A stretch of 64,000 bases of DNA from Pseudomonas fluorescens (GCF_004683905.1 NZ_CP038438.1:1054001-1118000); one strand, 5' to 3'; shown: positions 45,090 through 56,734, counted from the stretch's first letter. Notes: generated by a model from the letters alone, not told the origin. Numbers and translations: made by a program.

Positions 45090-45179
45090 TGTGGGAGCGG
45101 GCTTGCTCGCGAAGGCGGTGTGTCAGTCGACATCAGTTTTGAATGTCAGACCGCATTCGCGAGCAAGCCCGCTCCCACA
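45090..45179. repeat. Inverted REP pair between algL and algI
   Basis: Standard arms TGTGGGAGCGGGCTTGCTCG and CGAGCAAGCCCGCTCCCACA in the 194-bp algL-algI gap, the widest gap in this part of the operon. Confidence 0.95.
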
Positions 45180-45196
45180 GGGGATTGCATTCTTTC

Positions 45197-46321
45197 TTAC
45201 GAACCTTTGTTGCCCTTCTCGTGGGACGGGTCGTAGACCTTGGTCAGGTCGCCGCCGAGGCGGAAGGTCTTGAACGGCTGCATGCCGTGCTTCTTCTCGA
45301 TCACATCCGCCGGGCAGGTGTAGAGGGTGCAGAACGGTTCGAGCCAGGCGAATTTCATGTCCTCTTTCAAGTCGGTCATGTCCTGCTCTTTGCCGTTCTT
45401 TTTCTCGAACTGGTCCGGGTCTTTCACCCCGGCCAGCACCCGGTCACCCAGACGCTTGAGCGCGCTGTTGTTTTCCTGACGCAGATCGACACCGTTGACC
45501 TGGGCGAAACTGGCGATCATCGCCAGTGGCGGCAGGGCGTAGTTGTGATAGGCGAGGGCGCGTTGCTGGCGCTTGAGTTCGTTGGGCAGGAAGCCGTCGG
45601 CGTCGATTTGATTGACCCCGACCTTGTATTCCTTCACCGCCCAATCAAACAGGTCGCGACGGTTGGTGGCGATCGAGGTCGCCATCACCGACCACGCGGC
45701 CCAGTACGAGTGGTTGTTGGTTTTTTCCAGCGGCAGGTTGTCCCAGTCGCTGACCACCTGATCGGCCATCTTGCTGAACCACGCCTCGATCTGCTGCGCT
45801 TCTTGCTGATGCGTGGCCAGCGGATGCGAGTCGGAGAACTTCAGGCGAATGTACGAAGAGGCCATGCTGCCCAGCGCCCATTTGCGCATCGATTTGCCGG
45901 TGTGGTTGAAGTCTTTCGACATCAACGCATCGGCCTTGGCCCACGCGGTCAGCCAGTTCAGCGTGCAGTCGAGCTGCTCCGGACGACCGTCGCGCATGAA
46001 CTGCATCACTCGTTTGGCGGTGCCGCGCTCCAGCGTGGTGATGTCCTTGGTGGTGTCGCGGAAGGCTTTTTCCGACTGCACGTTCAGGGTCGCGCGGGCC
46101 TTGTCCGAGCCTTCGTACTTGCTGCGAAATTGCAGCGGCCCGGTGTACGGCGCGGGCATCGCATCGCAGCCTTCGCTGTTGTCGCCGCTCTTGAATTTAT
46201 CCACAGGAGCAAAGTAGCCCTGCGGCGGACGCAGTGGCGCGGCGGCCTGAGTTGCCCCGGCGAACATCGCCAGGGTCAGCAGGGATGGCGCAAGCAAGTG
46301 TTTGATCGTTCGATTTCGCAT
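45197..46321 (-). CDS. algL: Alginate lyase AlgL
   Basis: 374 aa with a signal peptide (cleavage near GATQAAA) and an all-helical PL5 lyase domain. The catalytic signature [13 protein letters not shown] (about 200-212) is present. It degrades polymer retained in the periplasm. An ATG at 46333 overlapping the algX stop by four bases is an alternative start; the one at 46321 has GAGG 6 nt upstream. Confidence 0.96.
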   Translation of the reverse strand: MRNRTIKHLLAPSLLTLAMFAGATQAAAPLRPPQGYFAPVDKFKSGDNSEGCDAMPAPYTGPLQFRSKYEGSDKARATLNVQSEKAFRDTTKDITTLERGTAKRVMQFMRDGRPEQLDCTLNWLTAWAKADALMSKDFNHTGKSMRKWALGSMASSYIRLKFSDSHPLATHQQEAQQIEAWFSKMADQVVSDWDNLPLEKTNNHSYWAAWSVMATSIATNRRDLFDWAVKEYKVGVNQIDADGFLPNELKRQQRALAYHNYALPPLAMIASFAQVNGVDLRQENNSALKRLGDRVLAGVKDPDQFEKKNGKEQDMTDLKEDMKFAWLEPFCTLYTCPADVIEKKHGMQPFKTFRLGGDLTKVYDPSHEKGNKGS

Positions 46322-46329
46322 AGCAGACC

Positions 46330-47790
46330 TCATTGCCCGAGCTGAGCGGTTTGTGGCCCAGCGCCCGGGAATACGTTGCGTTTGCAGATTTTCGCTTCGA
46401 CTTTTTGCGGCGCGGTGCCCGCTTCCGGGCCCTGGACTTCGACTGCCAGCAGATTTTGCGAGGCCCAGTCTTCGTCCGTGCGCAGCTCAAAGGCGAAACG
46501 ACCGTCGGTGTCGGAGGTTTCCGGTTTCTCGATCTTGATGTCCTCGTGGCGACCGTTCATGTACCAGAGGGTGGCTTGCAGGGTTTTCACCGAGGTGTCG
46601 GCGAAGCGGATGTCGACCTGATGGCTGCTGTTCTGCAGGTTCAGGTTTTTGCTGTTGACCAGCAGTTCCTGTTTGCCGCCAGGCTTGAGCGTGGTGCTGG
46701 CGGACATTTGCGCGTCTTTGCCTTCGCAGCCGTTGTCGAGAAGAGACATCATCTGGCGATAGATGGTTTCCTGGTCGAGGCGGTACAGCGGCGAGAATTC
46801 CCAGATCAGAATCTTCGGCGGAGTCTTCTGGAATTCGTCGCTACCGAGGTACTGCAGCATCGAACCTTCGAGACCACCGCCGGGGAAGGCGACGTTGAGA
46901 ATGTCGGCGCCAATGGCCTCTTCGAGGAAGCCGGCGAAGTTGTAGTTCTTGCCGCTGTGCGAGGTGCCCACGAGGGTGATTTGCGGGTTGCCGGAATCAC
47001 CGAACAGGTCGCCGTCACCGGCCTCGCCTTTCGGCTCGGTGGTGAACTGGTCCATGTACTGGATCGCGTAACTGGTGCCGCACAGTTGCCCGGCCATGTT
47101 GTGCAGGGTGCCGGTCTTGCCCATGCGTCCGGTGCGTTTGGTTTCGAATTCACGCTTGGGAATGTCGGCGAAGGCCGGGATCTGCTTGACCTTCTCGGCG
47201 ACGATTTTCGCTGTGCGCTGAGCGCCGTATGGCGTCCAGTGCTGGTCGCCGCGGAAGTAGAAATCGTGGGCGGGCAGGGTGTCCGGCAGCGATTCGTTGG
47301 TCAGCGGCGACAGGTCCGGCACCACGTAACCCATCTGCGCGAAACGGCCGAGCATGGTCTTGTAGTTGCCCAGCGCTTTCTCGTAATCGAACGCGGCTTT
47401 TTCCTGCGGGTTGAGCTTGTTGCGGTTCACCAGGCCACGGGTCGGCTGATAGACGATCACCAGTTCGACGCCTTTGGCCTTGAACGCATCGTGCAGCTGT
47501 TGCAGGCGTTTGTAGCCGGCCGGGGTGGTGTTGAACTCGGTGCGCAAATCTTCCTGGGTACGGAACAGCCAGTCGCCCTGCGCCTGCACTAGGGTGGTGA
47601 AGTTTTGCTGATAACGCGTGGTGTAGTTCTTCGCGTCGTGCGCGGCCGGGCACAGGTTGCAGCATGGTTCGGCGCTGAATTTTGGCGGGGTGGCGCCCGC
47701 CGCGTCATCGGCGCGGGCAGCATTGCTGGCCGCCATAATGCCCACGGTCAGGGCCGACAGGCTGAGTAATTTGATCAAGTGTGGGTGCAT
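46330..47790 (-). CDS. algX: Alginate biosynthesis protein AlgX
   Basis: 486 aa, periplasmic, with a signal peptide (about 1-26, ASNAARA). An SGNH-like domain has the DQH pair in [18 protein letters not shown] and the Ser in [15 protein letters not shown], and a C-terminal carbohydrate-binding module follows (about 345-475). AlgX transfers acetyl groups to mannuronate in the polymer and binds AlgK. Located between algG and algL. Confidence 0.96.
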   Translation of the reverse strand: MHPHLIKLLSLSALTVGIMAASNAARADDAAGATPPKFSAEPCCNLCPAAHDAKNYTTRYQQNFTTLVQAQGDWLFRTQEDLRTEFNTTPAGYKRLQQLHDAFKAKGVELVIVYQPTRGLVNRNKLNPQEKAAFDYEKALGNYKTMLGRFAQMGYVVPDLSPLTNESLPDTLPAHDFYFRGDQHWTPYGAQRTAKIVAEKVKQIPAFADIPKREFETKRTGRMGKTGTLHNMAGQLCGTSYAIQYMDQFTTEPKGEAGDGDLFGDSGNPQITLVGTSHSGKNYNFAGFLEEAIGADILNVAFPGGGLEGSMLQYLGSDEFQKTPPKILIWEFSPLYRLDQETIYRQMMSLLDNGCEGKDAQMSASTTLKPGGKQELLVNSKNLNLQNSSHQVDIRFADTSVKTLQATLWYMNGRHEDIKIEKPETSDTDGRFAFELRTDEDWASQNLLAVEVQGPEAGTAPQKVEAKICKRNVFPGAGPQTAQLGQ

Positions 47791-47800
47791 AAAATTATCC

Positions 47801-49372
47801 TCAGTCCCGCATTTCGGTCTGGCGTTCGACAGGGTCGATCAGTACGGCTTTCTGCTGGCGCACCAGCAGGTCGAGAATTTCATCCTGGCGCTCGCCAAGG
47901 ATGCCGTTGAAGCTGATGCCGCTGGATTTGGTCGGCGCCAGCATCGATACGCGATATAGCTCGACGCTCAACGGCGAGTCGATGGCCATCGGCCCGCTGC
48001 CGTTGGCCGCCAGTTCACCGCCGACCACGATCAGCGAGACTTGCGCATCGAACGGGTCGAGCTTGATGTCACGGTCGGTGTCGGTCAGGTCCTTGATGTG
48101 GCCGTAGACGCCGGTCAGACCGTTGGCCATGGCGACGTTTTCGTAGAGGCGGATGTTCACGCTGTTACGAATGCGGATGCCGTGGCGCTTGTTGCTGATG
48201 ACCTTGTTGCCCCACAGCAGGTTGTCGGCGGACTCGTAGAGGGTGATGCCGTCGGTGTGGTTCTTGTAGATCTCGTTGTAGGCAATGATGTTGTTGACGC
48301 TGTTACGGTCGATCACCAGGCCCGAGAGGTGGTTGTCGTAGCTCTTGTTGTTGAAGATGAAGCTGTCGTTCACTTCACGGGAAATGATGATGCCGTGCTT
48401 CTTCTTCGTACCGTGGACGGTGTTCTCGGCAAGGATCAGACCGTGGGAACGGTCGTGCGGGTCGATGCCGTAGACGATGTTGTCCTTGTAAGTGTTGCCC
48501 TTGACCACGAAGTCGCGGGTCTCGTAGCAGTAGAAGCCGTACCACATGTCGGAGAACTCGGAGCCGACGATCCAGCCGGTCGGCTCGGGACGCTTGAGTA
48601 CCTTGGCCATGTTCGGCGTGTACTGGGAAATACTCACCCCGTACGACTTACTGTTGGCGTAGCCGAAGCTGGCCATCTTGCTGTTGACGATGTAGGTCTC
48701 GGTGCCGCCCCAGGCCAGCAGAAACGGCCGGAATTCCTTCGGCGAACGGAAGGTTGCCGGGCCGTTGTCCTTCTCGCGCCAGCCAGTGACTTTGGTGTCA
48801 CGCACAAACAACTGACCGTCGTTGACCAGGAACGAACCGGCCTCTTGGGACAGGCGCAACTCCTGGGTCTGACCATCGATTTCGAGGATGCCTTTGCGAC
48901 CGACCACAATCGGCAGCTTCGCCAGGTACACGCCCGGCGCGGTTTCGCTGAAGTACTGCTTGGGCAGCTTCTGCGCCAGATCCTTGAGGTTCAGGTAACC
49001 GTCGTCGACGAAGATCGCCTGCGGGATGCCGTGCTGACGCACCACCCATTCGGCCATCTTGTTGTCGCCGCCGATGAAGTCCTTCAGGGCGTCTTCCTGC
49101 ATCATCCGGCGCACGCTGATCTTGCCCGGTTTGCTGCGATTGATCTTCGCGGCAGCGGCTTCGGCGGTGAAGCCGGAGAGGTCGGGCAGTTTCGGCTTGG
49201 CCAGTTCCAGCGCCTCGGTCGGCGCGCTGCTGACGGTGTAGGTCTTGGCTTGTTGCAGCTCTTTGGCGGTGGTCACAGGCTTGGCCGGTTCCACCGTGGC
49301 GAACGCGCCAGCGGAGGCCAGCAGCATGGCGCCGGCCAACAGGCTGAGCGAGCCTTTCCTTGCATGGTGCAT
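47801..49372 (-). CDS. algG: Mannuronan C-5-epimerase AlgG
   Basis: 523 aa from the ATG at 49372 (AAGGGAG 8 nt upstream). It has a signal peptide, then a right-handed beta-helix (about 200-430) with the catalytic signature YGIDPHDRSHG, including DPHD. It converts some D-mannuronate residues to L-guluronate in the periplasm and forms part of the export complex. Confidence 0.97.
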   Translation of the reverse strand: MHHARKGSLSLLAGAMLLASAGAFATVEPAKPVTTAKELQQAKTYTVSSAPTEALELAKPKLPDLSGFTAEAAAAKINRSKPGKISVRRMMQEDALKDFIGGDNKMAEWVVRQHGIPQAIFVDDGYLNLKDLAQKLPKQYFSETAPGVYLAKLPIVVGRKGILEIDGQTQELRLSQEAGSFLVNDGQLFVRDTKVTGWREKDNGPATFRSPKEFRPFLLAWGGTETYIVNSKMASFGYANSKSYGVSISQYTPNMAKVLKRPEPTGWIVGSEFSDMWYGFYCYETRDFVVKGNTYKDNIVYGIDPHDRSHGLILAENTVHGTKKKHGIIISREVNDSFIFNNKSYDNHLSGLVIDRNSVNNIIAYNEIYKNHTDGITLYESADNLLWGNKVISNKRHGIRIRNSVNIRLYENVAMANGLTGVYGHIKDLTDTDRDIKLDPFDAQVSLIVVGGELAANGSGPMAIDSPLSVELYRVSMLAPTKSSGISFNGILGERQDEILDLLVRQQKAVLIDPVERQTEMRD

Positions 49373-49398
49373 GTCGGGCACTCCCTTGGCGGTTTGCA

Positions 49399-50880
49399 TC
49401 AGAAGCGCCAGATCACGTCGATGAACGCGCGGTGCATGTACGAATCGACCTGGCTGCCATAGGCATCACCCGGCTTGAACACGCCGCCACGGAAACGCAC
49501 CAGCGCCGACGGTTCGTCGATCGACTGGCTCAACGCCGCCGGCAACAGGCCTTGCTTGAAGTACTTGGTCACCACCAGATCCATTTCCTGGCCCAGGTCC
49601 TTGTTGCCATCCTGCAGCGGCAGCGAGGTGCTGGAGAGGATCGCGCCAGTGACGTCGTCGGTGTTGTTTTCCACGGCGTTGATGCCGTTGCTGCCCACCG
49701 GCTTGTTGCCGTCCACGCGCCAGAACTTGTGGTAGATCAGGCTGGCGTCGTACTGGTCGTTGAGCATCCACGAACCGAACAGGGTGGCAGTCTGCATGTT
49801 GTTCATTTCGCCACGGAACGCTTCGCCGAAACGGTGCACGCGCGAGCGGGTACCGGTGTAGTTGGAGCGGTTGCTTTCCAGACCGTTCTGCTGGTAATCG
49901 GCGCTGGCGCGAGCGTAGGCCGCACCGACCTGCCACTGCGGATCGAGGCGCAGGCGCACGCCCAAGTCGGTGGCCCAGCCGTTGATGTCATCACTGCGCT
50001 TGGCTTGTGCCGGACGGCTGCCATCGGCGTTCAGCGGGTTGACCGAATCGAGGTCGCCGCTCATGCCGGTGATGCTGCCCCAGTAGTTGACGGTGTTGGT
50101 GTTGCGCCAGTTGTAAGCGTCGCTGTCGGCGGTCAGACCGAGCCAACTGATGTCGCCGTTCTGGGTTTTGTCGAGGGTGTCGCGGGGCACGCCCGGTTCG
50201 GCGTAATCGAGCTTGCCGTTGTCGTGGGTGTGATGACCGCGAATGCCGACCCAGTTACCCGGTGTCCACTGGTAGGCGGCATCGGCGTAAGCGTGCAGGC
50301 GATCCTTGTCTTTCGGCGCGAGCTCTTTGAGGTCAGTGCGGTATTCGCTGAAGCGTTCGGCGACACCGACGTTGGCGCGCAACAGGGTGGTATCGAAGGT
50401 CCAGTTCAGCGCTTCGATGTTGGTGTCGCGCCATTGGCCGTCGTCATTGCGCAGGCGCTGGCGACCGAACTTGAGCATCTCGCCGGGGTACGGCGTCAGG
50501 CCGCTGTAGCCGACCCAGAATTCGCGCATCGCCAGATAATTTTTCTTGGTTTTGCGGTCGCTGTTGTCGGTGGTTTGTTCACCGTCGGACTGCTGCAGGG
50601 TGTCGGTCTCGATGATGTCGGTCGAGGTCACGGCCTGACCCATGGCGTAGGCACTCCACGCGCCGCTTTCGCCGTAGACCCACGGACGCAGGTCCAGGCC
50701 CACACCGTTGACGTCGCCGCCGCTGGCGGTGCCGAGGTCGCGGTCGTCTTCGGACTGGCCGGTGATTTTCACTTCCAGGCCGAAGTTCTTGGTTTCAGTG
50801 ATCGCGGCCAGTGTCGGGCAAGACCAGATCAGCGCGAACGTGAGGCCAATGCCGGCCTTCACAAAGGGATTCAACTTCAT
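49399..50880 (-). CDS. algE: Outer-membrane alginate porin AlgE
   Basis: 493 aa. The signal peptide (about 1-25, cleavage near SCPTLA-A) precedes a beta-barrel rich in alternating strands with many aromatic girdles and a terminal Phe (FIDVIWRF). In P. aeruginosa it forms an 18-strand anion-selective channel for alginate. Its ATG overlaps the algK stop by 4 bp, so translation is coupled. It partners with AlgK. Confidence 0.96.
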   Translation of the reverse strand: MKLNPFVKAGIGLTFALIWSCPTLAAITETKNFGLEVKITGQSEDDRDLGTASGGDVNGVGLDLRPWVYGESGAWSAYAMGQAVTSTDIIETDTLQQSDGEQTTDNSDRKTKKNYLAMREFWVGYSGLTPYPGEMLKFGRQRLRNDDGQWRDTNIEALNWTFDTTLLRANVGVAERFSEYRTDLKELAPKDKDRLHAYADAAYQWTPGNWVGIRGHHTHDNGKLDYAEPGVPRDTLDKTQNGDISWLGLTADSDAYNWRNTNTVNYWGSITGMSGDLDSVNPLNADGSRPAQAKRSDDINGWATDLGVRLRLDPQWQVGAAYARASADYQQNGLESNRSNYTGTRSRVHRFGEAFRGEMNNMQTATLFGSWMLNDQYDASLIYHKFWRVDGNKPVGSNGINAVENNTDDVTGAILSSTSLPLQDGNKDLGQEMDLVVTKYFKQGLLPAALSQSIDEPSALVRFRGGVFKPGDAYGSQVDSYMHRAFIDVIWRF

Positions 50881-52388
50881 AGGGATTCCTCGCCGTCTTC
50901 TTCTTGCAGGGCGTGCAGTTGCAGCGTGTTCTGGTTCAGGGCGCCACGGCTGGCCTGTTCCTGTTGCAGCAGGCGCTGGGCTTCGGCCAGACGCTCGGGC
51001 GGCAATTGTGCTGCCAGGGTGGTCGCCAGTTCATCGGCTTGCGGGGTGTTCTGCGCCTTGGCCAATTGGCTGAAGACATAGGCGTTGAGCGGGTCGGGCT
51101 TGGTGCCCTTGCCTTGGGAAAACAGTTGGGCAATGGCGAAATCGGCGCTGTTCTGGCCATTGCGCGCAGCGGTCAGCAGGTGGTCGAGGGCCTTCTGCGG
51201 GTAGACCTTGCCCAGATAACCACGGCGATAGATCTGGCCGAGGTAGTAGTCGGCGGCGACTTCGCGGCCGACGGCTTTCTGGAAGTGTTCTTCGGCGACT
51301 TTGGCGTCGGCCGGCACCAGTTTGCCTTCGTAGTAGAGCTTGCCCAGCAACAGTTCGGCGCGCGGCTGGTCGGCGGCGCGGCCGTTGTCCAGGTACTTCA
51401 TCATCTGATCGACGTCGCCCAGTTCCGGGAAGTCGTAGAGCAGCTGCGCGAGAGTCACCCACGATGCCGGGTAGCCCGGGGCGATCGGTTCGAGCAGCGC
51501 TTGCGCGGTCTTCTCGTCGGTCTTGCCGAGGGTCGAATCGGCCAGCACGCGGGCCACCGAATCGACGCGCTGCGCGCTGACCGTGCCACGGCTGTAACCG
51601 GCCTGCATCTGCTTGATCAGCTCGGCCTGTTGCTCCGGCTGGGCGCGTTTCTGATAGACCGTGGCCAGTTCGACGTAGCAGATGTCGGTGGTGTTGAGCG
51701 CGGCCTTGCAGATTTTTTCCACGTCATCCAGATGCTGGTCGTAAGTGCCCTGGGTGCGATACAGCAGCACCTGCGCCAGGCCGGCTTCCGGGTAGCCGGA
51801 TTTGCGCCACTGATCGATCTGCTGCTGTGCGTTGATGTTCGGGAAGCTGTGCGGGAATTGCAGGTACAGCATCGCCAGCGGGATCAACGTGTTGCCTTCG
51901 CCATTGGCGGCGGCTTTTTTCAACAGGCTTTCGGCTTCGTGGTGCTCGGCTTCGGTGGAACCCGGCTTGGCTACCAGCAGGCGCCCGAGACGGGCCTGGG
52001 CCCGTGGCGACACGTCGGCGGCGGCACGGTAAGTCGCCTCGGCCTGTTTGATCTGCTCGGGGTCGCGGCTGTCGACCTGGATATCGGCCAGGCCCACTTG
52101 CGCCTCGCTGTAACCCAGATCTGCCAGTGCGCGGTAGTTCTGCGCGGCGGTGGCGGTGTCGCCACGCTTGAGCGCTTCGTTGGCCAGGCGTTGGTCGGGC
52201 AGGCCGGCGCAACCGGCCAGACTTACCGCCAGTGCGACTGCACACAGCGGACCCATGTGGGAGCGGGCTTGCTCGCGAAGGCGGTGTGTCAGCCCAAACT
52301 GATTTTGAATGTTGAACCGCATTCGCGAGCAAGCCCGCTCCCACAAGGGCTGCGGCGTGTTCAAAAGAGTAGGAATCGTCACAGGCAT
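50877..52388 (-). CDS. algK: Alginate export lipoprotein AlgK with REP-altered N-terminus
   Basis: 503 aa if the first ATG is used. AlgK is an outer-membrane lipoprotein scaffold made of TPR/Sel1-like helical repeats (about 65-450, starting [20 protein letters not shown]) that organises AlgE and AlgX. The lipobox VSLAGC puts the acylated Cys at residue 60, whereas known AlgK proteins reach it near residue 27. The extra residues are translated REP sequence (LWERACSR ... RLREQARSH) that stays in frame. Internal starts at 52322 and 52256 are possible; which is used decides the signal peptide. Confidence 0.93.
   Translation of the reverse strand: MPVTIPTLLNTPQPLWERACSRMRFNIQNQFGLTHRLREQARSHMGPLCAVALAVSLAGCAGLPDQRLANEALKRGDTATAAQNYRALADLGYSEAQVGLADIQVDSRDPEQIKQAEATYRAAADVSPRAQARLGRLLVAKPGSTEAEHHEAESLLKKAAANGEGNTLIPLAMLYLQFPHSFPNINAQQQIDQWRKSGYPEAGLAQVLLYRTQGTYDQHLDDVEKICKAALNTTDICYVELATVYQKRAQPEQQAELIKQMQAGYSRGTVSAQRVDSVARVLADSTLGKTDEKTAQALLEPIAPGYPASWVTLAQLLYDFPELGDVDQMMKYLDNGRAADQPRAELLLGKLYYEGKLVPADAKVAEEHFQKAVGREVAADYYLGQIYRRGYLGKVYPQKALDHLLTAARNGQNSADFAIAQLFSQGKGTKPDPLNAYVFSQLAKAQNTPQADELATTLAAQLPPERLAEAQRLLQQEQASRGALNQNTLQLHALQEEDGEESL
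52256..52345. repeat. Inverted REP pair inside the algK 5' coding region
   Basis: Arms TGTGGGAGCGGGCTTGCTCG and CGAGCAAGCCCGCTCCCACA, 90 bp overall, lie between codons 15 and 45 of the algK frame and contain no stop in that frame. Confidence 0.95.
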
Positions 52389-52397
52389 GTCCTCGAC

Positions 52398-53567
52398 TTA
52401 AAGACCGGCAGCCATGGCTTTGTCGATCAGCCAGTTCAGGTTCGGGCCACGGTCGCTGTTCACTTCCACCGGGCGGCCGGCGAAGCTGCTGTCCAGCGGT
52501 TCGTCCGGCTGGATCTGCACGCGGATGTCGGAGGACAGGTCGGCGCTTTTCAGGCTGGTGCTGCTGACGATCTTGCCGGTGCGGGTCTGGTCTTCGCCGG
52601 CGATCTGGAAGCTCACTGGCGTCCCCGGACGCACGTCGCCGAACTGGCGATAGGAGAAGCGTGCATCGACGGTGGCCTGGGTGTTGCGCGGCACCAGGGT
52701 GAAGATCACATCGCCCTTGCTCGCGTACTGACCGTCCGCCACCAGTTGCTGGGCCACGGTGCAATCGCACGGCGAAGTCAGGGTGCCGGTCATCTGCTTG
52801 CCGAACAGTTCTTCAACCTTGGCCGGTTGCAACTGGTCTTCGTCCAGATGGCCCTTGAGCACGTCGAGCATGCTGGTGCTGAAGGTCGCCAGCGGGGCGC
52901 CTTTGGCGGCCACGCCGTCGGACTTGACCAGGCTCTGCACGGTGCCGTCACGCGGCATGGTGATGTTCATTCCCGGCACGCTGACCAGACCTGCTTGCGC
53001 GTGGCTGACGAAGTACATGCCGTACACCGACTTGAACACGAAACCGAACGCGACCAGACCGATGGCGAAAATGCCGGCGCTGAAAGTCACGGCTTTCAGA
53101 CGCCCGAACGGGGTCATGCCGCTGCCGCCGTCCTTGACCTTGCGCGCCTTGGTGAAGTTGTCGCGCTGCAGGGTCGCCAGCACTTCACCCATGCTGACGA
53201 TGTCGCCGGCCAGGTGCGAAGTGATCAGGTGGCGCAGCGTGGAAATATCCTGCGGTTCCAGGTTCTGGAACTGGCAACCGGCGCGGCCGCTCTGGCGATC
53301 GTAGGAGCGCACTTGAAGTTCGACGTCCATGGCCAGACCGAGGTTGTCGATGACGAATTGCAGGCGTGCCTTGTACACCTCGCCGAGGGTCAGCGGCAGT
53401 TGCCCGGCGTTGAACGCCAGACCACCGGCGGACAGGTCGAGGACCCGCGCTTCGACCGGCGTCCGGTCGGGGCCGAAGAAACGCAGTTTGGCCGGGATTT
53501 TCACTCGGGCGTGCTGACGCTGGGCTTCGGATTCATGCACTACGTTGGCGTTGACGGCGGTATTCAT
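52398..53567 (-). CDS. alg44: Alginate copolymerase regulator Alg44 (PilZ)
   Basis: 389 aa. The N-terminal PilZ domain (about 15-120) has the c-di-GMP motifs RQHARVKIPAKLRF and LDLSAGGLAF. One membrane helix follows (about 155-175), then a periplasmic HlyD-like adaptor domain. c-di-GMP bound here activates Alg8. It lies between alg8 and algK with small gaps. Confidence 0.96.
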   Translation of the reverse strand: MNTAVNANVVHESEAQRQHARVKIPAKLRFFGPDRTPVEARVLDLSAGGLAFNAGQLPLTLGEVYKARLQFVIDNLGLAMDVELQVRSYDRQSGRAGCQFQNLEPQDISTLRHLITSHLAGDIVSMGEVLATLQRDNFTKARKVKDGGSGMTPFGRLKAVTFSAGIFAIGLVAFGFVFKSVYGMYFVSHAQAGLVSVPGMNITMPRDGTVQSLVKSDGVAAKGAPLATFSTSMLDVLKGHLDEDQLQPAKVEELFGKQMTGTLTSPCDCTVAQQLVADGQYASKGDVIFTLVPRNTQATVDARFSYRQFGDVRPGTPVSFQIAGEDQTRTGKIVSSTSLKSADLSSDIRVQIQPDEPLDSSFAGRPVEVNSDRGPNLNWLIDKAMAAGL

Positions 53568-53602
53568 GGGGGCGATTTCCTTGTTAATTCAATAGGGGCA
53601 GG

Positions 53603-55084
53603 TCAGACCATCATCAGCAGCACGGCGACGAAAATGCTGCCGGCGGAGAAGGTCATGGTCCGAGACGACCAGGTGTTGAACCAACGTTGAAAGCTGGCGA
53701 GATCACGGGTCAGGGAAGTGGGTTGGCGCGTCCAGGATTGCTGGTCGAGGCGGAAGAACACGTAGATCTTCACCAGCGCACCGACGATCTGGTTGTAATA
53801 CAGAATCACGGGATAGGCCGGGCCGATCCGGTGACCGGAGCACGACAGCAGCAGGGTCAGAATCAGGCGGGTGATGCCGATCCACAGCAGGTAGGCGAGG
53901 ATGAACGCGCCGCCGTACTTGAAGCTGGCGATGATCGCCACGGTCAGGCCCAGCAACGACGTCCACATCGATACGCGCTGATCGAACAGCACCACCGAGG
54001 TGAAGGCGCCGAGGCGTTTCACACCCAGGCCCAGCGCTCGCGAGTTCTGGCGCAGGTTGTTGCCGTACCAGCGGAACATCAGTTTGCGGCTGGCCTTGAT
54101 GAAGCTCTTTTCCGGCGGATGCTCAACGGTGTTGATCGCGGCGTCCGGCACGTAAAAGGTGTCGTAACCCAGGCGCATCAGGCTGAACCAGCTCGACTTG
54201 TCGTCGCCGGTGAGAAACTTGAAACGGCCCAGGCGCCAGTGTTGCAGCGAGTCGCTTTCGACGTCGGCGATGAATTCCGGATCGGTCACCACGGTGGCAC
54301 GGAACACCGACATGCGCCCGGTCATGGTCAGCACGCGCTTGGACAGGGCCATCGAGCACATGTTGATGTGACGCTGGGCGAAACGCAGCTTGTGCCATTC
54401 GCTCATGATGTAGCCGCCGCGCACTTCGCAGAACTCGTTGGTGGTCAGGCCGCCGACGTTGCCGAACAGCTGGAACCACGGCACGGTCTTGCGCACGGTG
54501 CCTTCGCCGAGCACGGTGTCGCCGTCGATCACGGCCACCACGGCGCGGTCGTCCGGCAGGTGACGGGAGATCGCGCGGAAACCATAAGCCAGGCCATCGC
54601 GCTTGCCGGTGCCGGGAATGCGCACGAAGTCGAGCTTCACGCGGTCTGGCGGATTCATCCGCGCCCACAGCGCTTTCACCAGCAGCTCATCGGACATTTC
54701 GACGATCGAGCAGACCACGGTGGTCGGCAGGTCGCAGTCGATGGCTTCGCGGATCACCGAGCTGTAGACCTGCGCGGTGGTCAGCGCGTCGATACGGAAA
54801 CTGGTGACCATCAGAAACACATGCGACGGGTCCGCCGCCTTACCCAGCTTGCGCACTTTGCGGCGCAGGTGCGGGTAAACGATGTAGAGAAAAATCATGC
54901 CGCGCACAAAGTGCGTTGCACCCATCGAGTAGCGCCAGATACCCACGGCGCCAATCAGGAAAATAAAGTCCTTCGACTCGGAGTCGAACGTGGACGTGGG
55001 CAGCATCAAGGCCAGGCCCAACAACAGGCTTAGAAACAAAAGCCAGCCGGCGGATTGCAGAAAGAAATGTTTGAGCTTGGTCAT
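53603..55084 (-). CDS. alg8: Alginate polymerase Alg8
   Basis: 493 aa, a GT2-family inner-membrane glycosyltransferase. Two N-terminal helices, a cytoplasmic catalytic domain with [12 protein letters not shown] (DGD) and the [10 protein letters not shown] block, and three to four C-terminal helices are visible. It polymerises mannuronate from GDP-mannuronate. The ATG at 55084 is chosen; an in-frame ATG at 55093 is equally possible. Confidence 0.96.
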   Translation of the reverse strand: MTKLKHFFLQSAGWLLFLSLLLGLALMLPTSTFDSESKDFIFLIGAVGIWRYSMGATHFVRGMIFLYIVYPHLRRKVRKLGKAADPSHVFLMVTSFRIDALTTAQVYSSVIREAIDCDLPTTVVCSIVEMSDELLVKALWARMNPPDRVKLDFVRIPGTGKRDGLAYGFRAISRHLPDDRAVVAVIDGDTVLGEGTVRKTVPWFQLFGNVGGLTTNEFCEVRGGYIMSEWHKLRFAQRHINMCSMALSKRVLTMTGRMSVFRATVVTDPEFIADVESDSLQHWRLGRFKFLTGDDKSSWFSLMRLGYDTFYVPDAAINTVEHPPEKSFIKASRKLMFRWYGNNLRQNSRALGLGVKRLGAFTSVVLFDQRVSMWTSLLGLTVAIIASFKYGGAFILAYLLWIGITRLILTLLLSCSGHRIGPAYPVILYYNQIVGALVKIYVFFRLDQQSWTRQPTSLTRDLASFQRWFNTWSSRTMTFSAGSIFVAVLLMMV

Positions 55085-55167
55085 CGACGTCATCCGAGGT
55101 AAGAGAGGCTTCGAGCTGCAAGCGAAACGCTTTGCTTGCAGCTCGAGGCTTGTCGCTTGGCGCTGCT

Positions 55168-56484
55168 TTACCAGCAGATACCTTCAGTGCGAGTACCCGG
55201 GTTGGTGGCTTTGGCCATGAAGCCGACCAGGTCGATGACCTGTTTGCCTTGCGGTGCTTCCTGGGCCAGCGCGCGGAATTTCTCGTCGCGGTTGCCGAGG
55301 ATGATCACGTCGGAGTTGTCGATCACCGAATCGAAGTCAGAGTTGAGCAGGGACGACACGTGCGGGATCTTCGACTCGATGTAGTCCTTGTTCGCGCCGT
55401 GAACACGGGCGTACTCGACGTTGCTGTCGTAGATGCTCAGGTCGTAGCCCTTGCCGATCAGCATTTCGGCCAGTTCCACCAGCGGACTTTCGCGCAGGTC
55501 ATCGGTACCGGCCTTGAAGCTCAGACCGAGCAGGGCGACTTTGCGTTTGTCGTGGCTTTCAACGATGTCGAAGGCGTTCTGCACTTGCGATTCGTTGCTG
55601 CGCATCAGCGAGTTGAGCAGCGGCGCTTCGACGTCCAGCGAACCTGCGCGGTAGGTCAGGGCGCGCACGTCTTTGGGCAGGCACGAACCACCGAAGGCGA
55701 AGCCCGGGCGCATGTAGTACTGGGACAGGTTGAGGGTCTTGTCCTGGCAGACCACGTCCATCACTTCACGACCATCGACGCCGACCGCTTTGGCGATGTT
55801 GCCGATCTCGTTGGCGAAGGTGACCTTGGTTGCGTGCCAGACGTTGCAGGTGTACTTGATCATCTCGGCGACCGCGATGTCCTTGCGGATGATCGGCGCG
55901 TCGAGTTCTTCGTACAGCGATTGCAGAACGTCGCCCGAGGCCTTGTCGAACTCGCCGATGACGGTCATCGGTGGCAGGTCGTAGTCCTTGATCGCGGTGG
56001 ATTCACGCAGGAATTCCGGGTTGACCGCGACGCCGAAATCGACACCGGCCTTCTTGCCCGAGCAGTCTTCGAGGATCGGGATCACCACGTTGGCGACGGT
56101 GCCCGGCAGCACGGTGCTGCGTACCACGATGGTGTGGCGGGTGGTTTTTTCACGCAGTACGAAACCGATCTCGCGGCACACCGCCTCGATGTAGTTCAGT
56201 TCCAGGTCGCCGTTCTTCTTACTCGGCGTACCGACGCAGATCATCGACAGGTCGGTGTCACGAATCGCCTCGGCGAAGTTGGTCGTACCGCGCAGACGAC
56301 CGGTCTCGATACCCTGAGCCAGAAGTTCGCCCAGACCCGGTTCCACAATCGGCGACTTGCCGGCGTTGATCATGTCGATCTTGTCTTTGGCAACATCGAC
56401 GCCAACCACGTCATGGCCCCGTGCAGACAGGCAACCGGCACACACTGCGCCAACGTAACCCAAACCAAATATGCTGATGCGCAT
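55168..56484 (-). CDS. algD: GDP-mannose 6-dehydrogenase AlgD
   Basis: 438 aa. The Rossmann motif [12 protein letters not shown] (about 6-17) and the catalytic Cys268 in [12 protein letters not shown] are present, with K210 in the AEMIKYTCN block. It performs the committed, double NAD-dependent oxidation to GDP-mannuronate. First gene of the operon; AGAGG lies 8 nt before the ATG. Expression is expected to depend on the ~0.8 kb upstream region. Confidence 0.98.
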   Translation of the reverse strand: MRISIFGLGYVGAVCAGCLSARGHDVVGVDVAKDKIDMINAGKSPIVEPGLGELLAQGIETGRLRGTTNFAEAIRDTDLSMICVGTPSKKNGDLELNYIEAVCREIGFVLREKTTRHTIVVRSTVLPGTVANVVIPILEDCSGKKAGVDFGVAVNPEFLRESTAIKDYDLPPMTVIGEFDKASGDVLQSLYEELDAPIIRKDIAVAEMIKYTCNVWHATKVTFANEIGNIAKAVGVDGREVMDVVCQDKTLNLSQYYMRPGFAFGGSCLPKDVRALTYRAGSLDVEAPLLNSLMRSNESQVQNAFDIVESHDKRKVALLGLSFKAGTDDLRESPLVELAEMLIGKGYDLSIYDSNVEYARVHGANKDYIESKIPHVSSLLNSDFDSVIDNSDVIILGNRDEKFRALAQEAPQGKQVIDLVGFMAKATNPGTRTEGICW

Positions 56485-56548
56485 CGCAATTACCTCTGTG
56501 TTTTATCAAGCCATTAGATGGCCGGAGTTAATGGTGTTCAGCGGTCAT

Positions 56549-56630
56549 AGTGCACTCGAAAGTGCGGCATACAGGCGCCACAATGCCGTGTGCAGGCATA
56601 CTAAGTTCCGAGTGTCTAAATAAGTGCACT
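56549..56630. repeat. Two AGTGCACTC palindromic sites flanking the algD promoter
   Basis: AGTGCACTC occurs at 56549-56557 and 56623-56631, 74 bp apart, on both sides of the putative AlgU -35 element. The core AGTGCACT is a perfect palindrome; the binding protein is unknown. Confidence 0.6.
56603..56609 (-). promoter_or_regulatory. Possible AlgU-type -35 element of algD
   Basis: GGAACTT on the minus strand is the -35 form of AlgU(RpoE)-dependent algD promoters and lies about 120 bp before the algD start. The expected -10 (TCNNA) is not clear at 16-17 bp, so the call is tentative. Confidence 0.4.
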
Positions 56631-56734
56631 CAAGATGTGCGCAACTAGGCCTTAGTTGTTATGACTTGCCCTGTTATGCAGCGGATCTTCTTGCTGGAAG
56701 ACTCTCGTGCATGTGTTCAGTCCACCTGATGTCG

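Noticed and set aside
50904..53690. 928-aa plus-strand frame opposite algK and alg44
   Set aside because: Antisense shadow; both minus-strand genes are certain by motifs and operon order.
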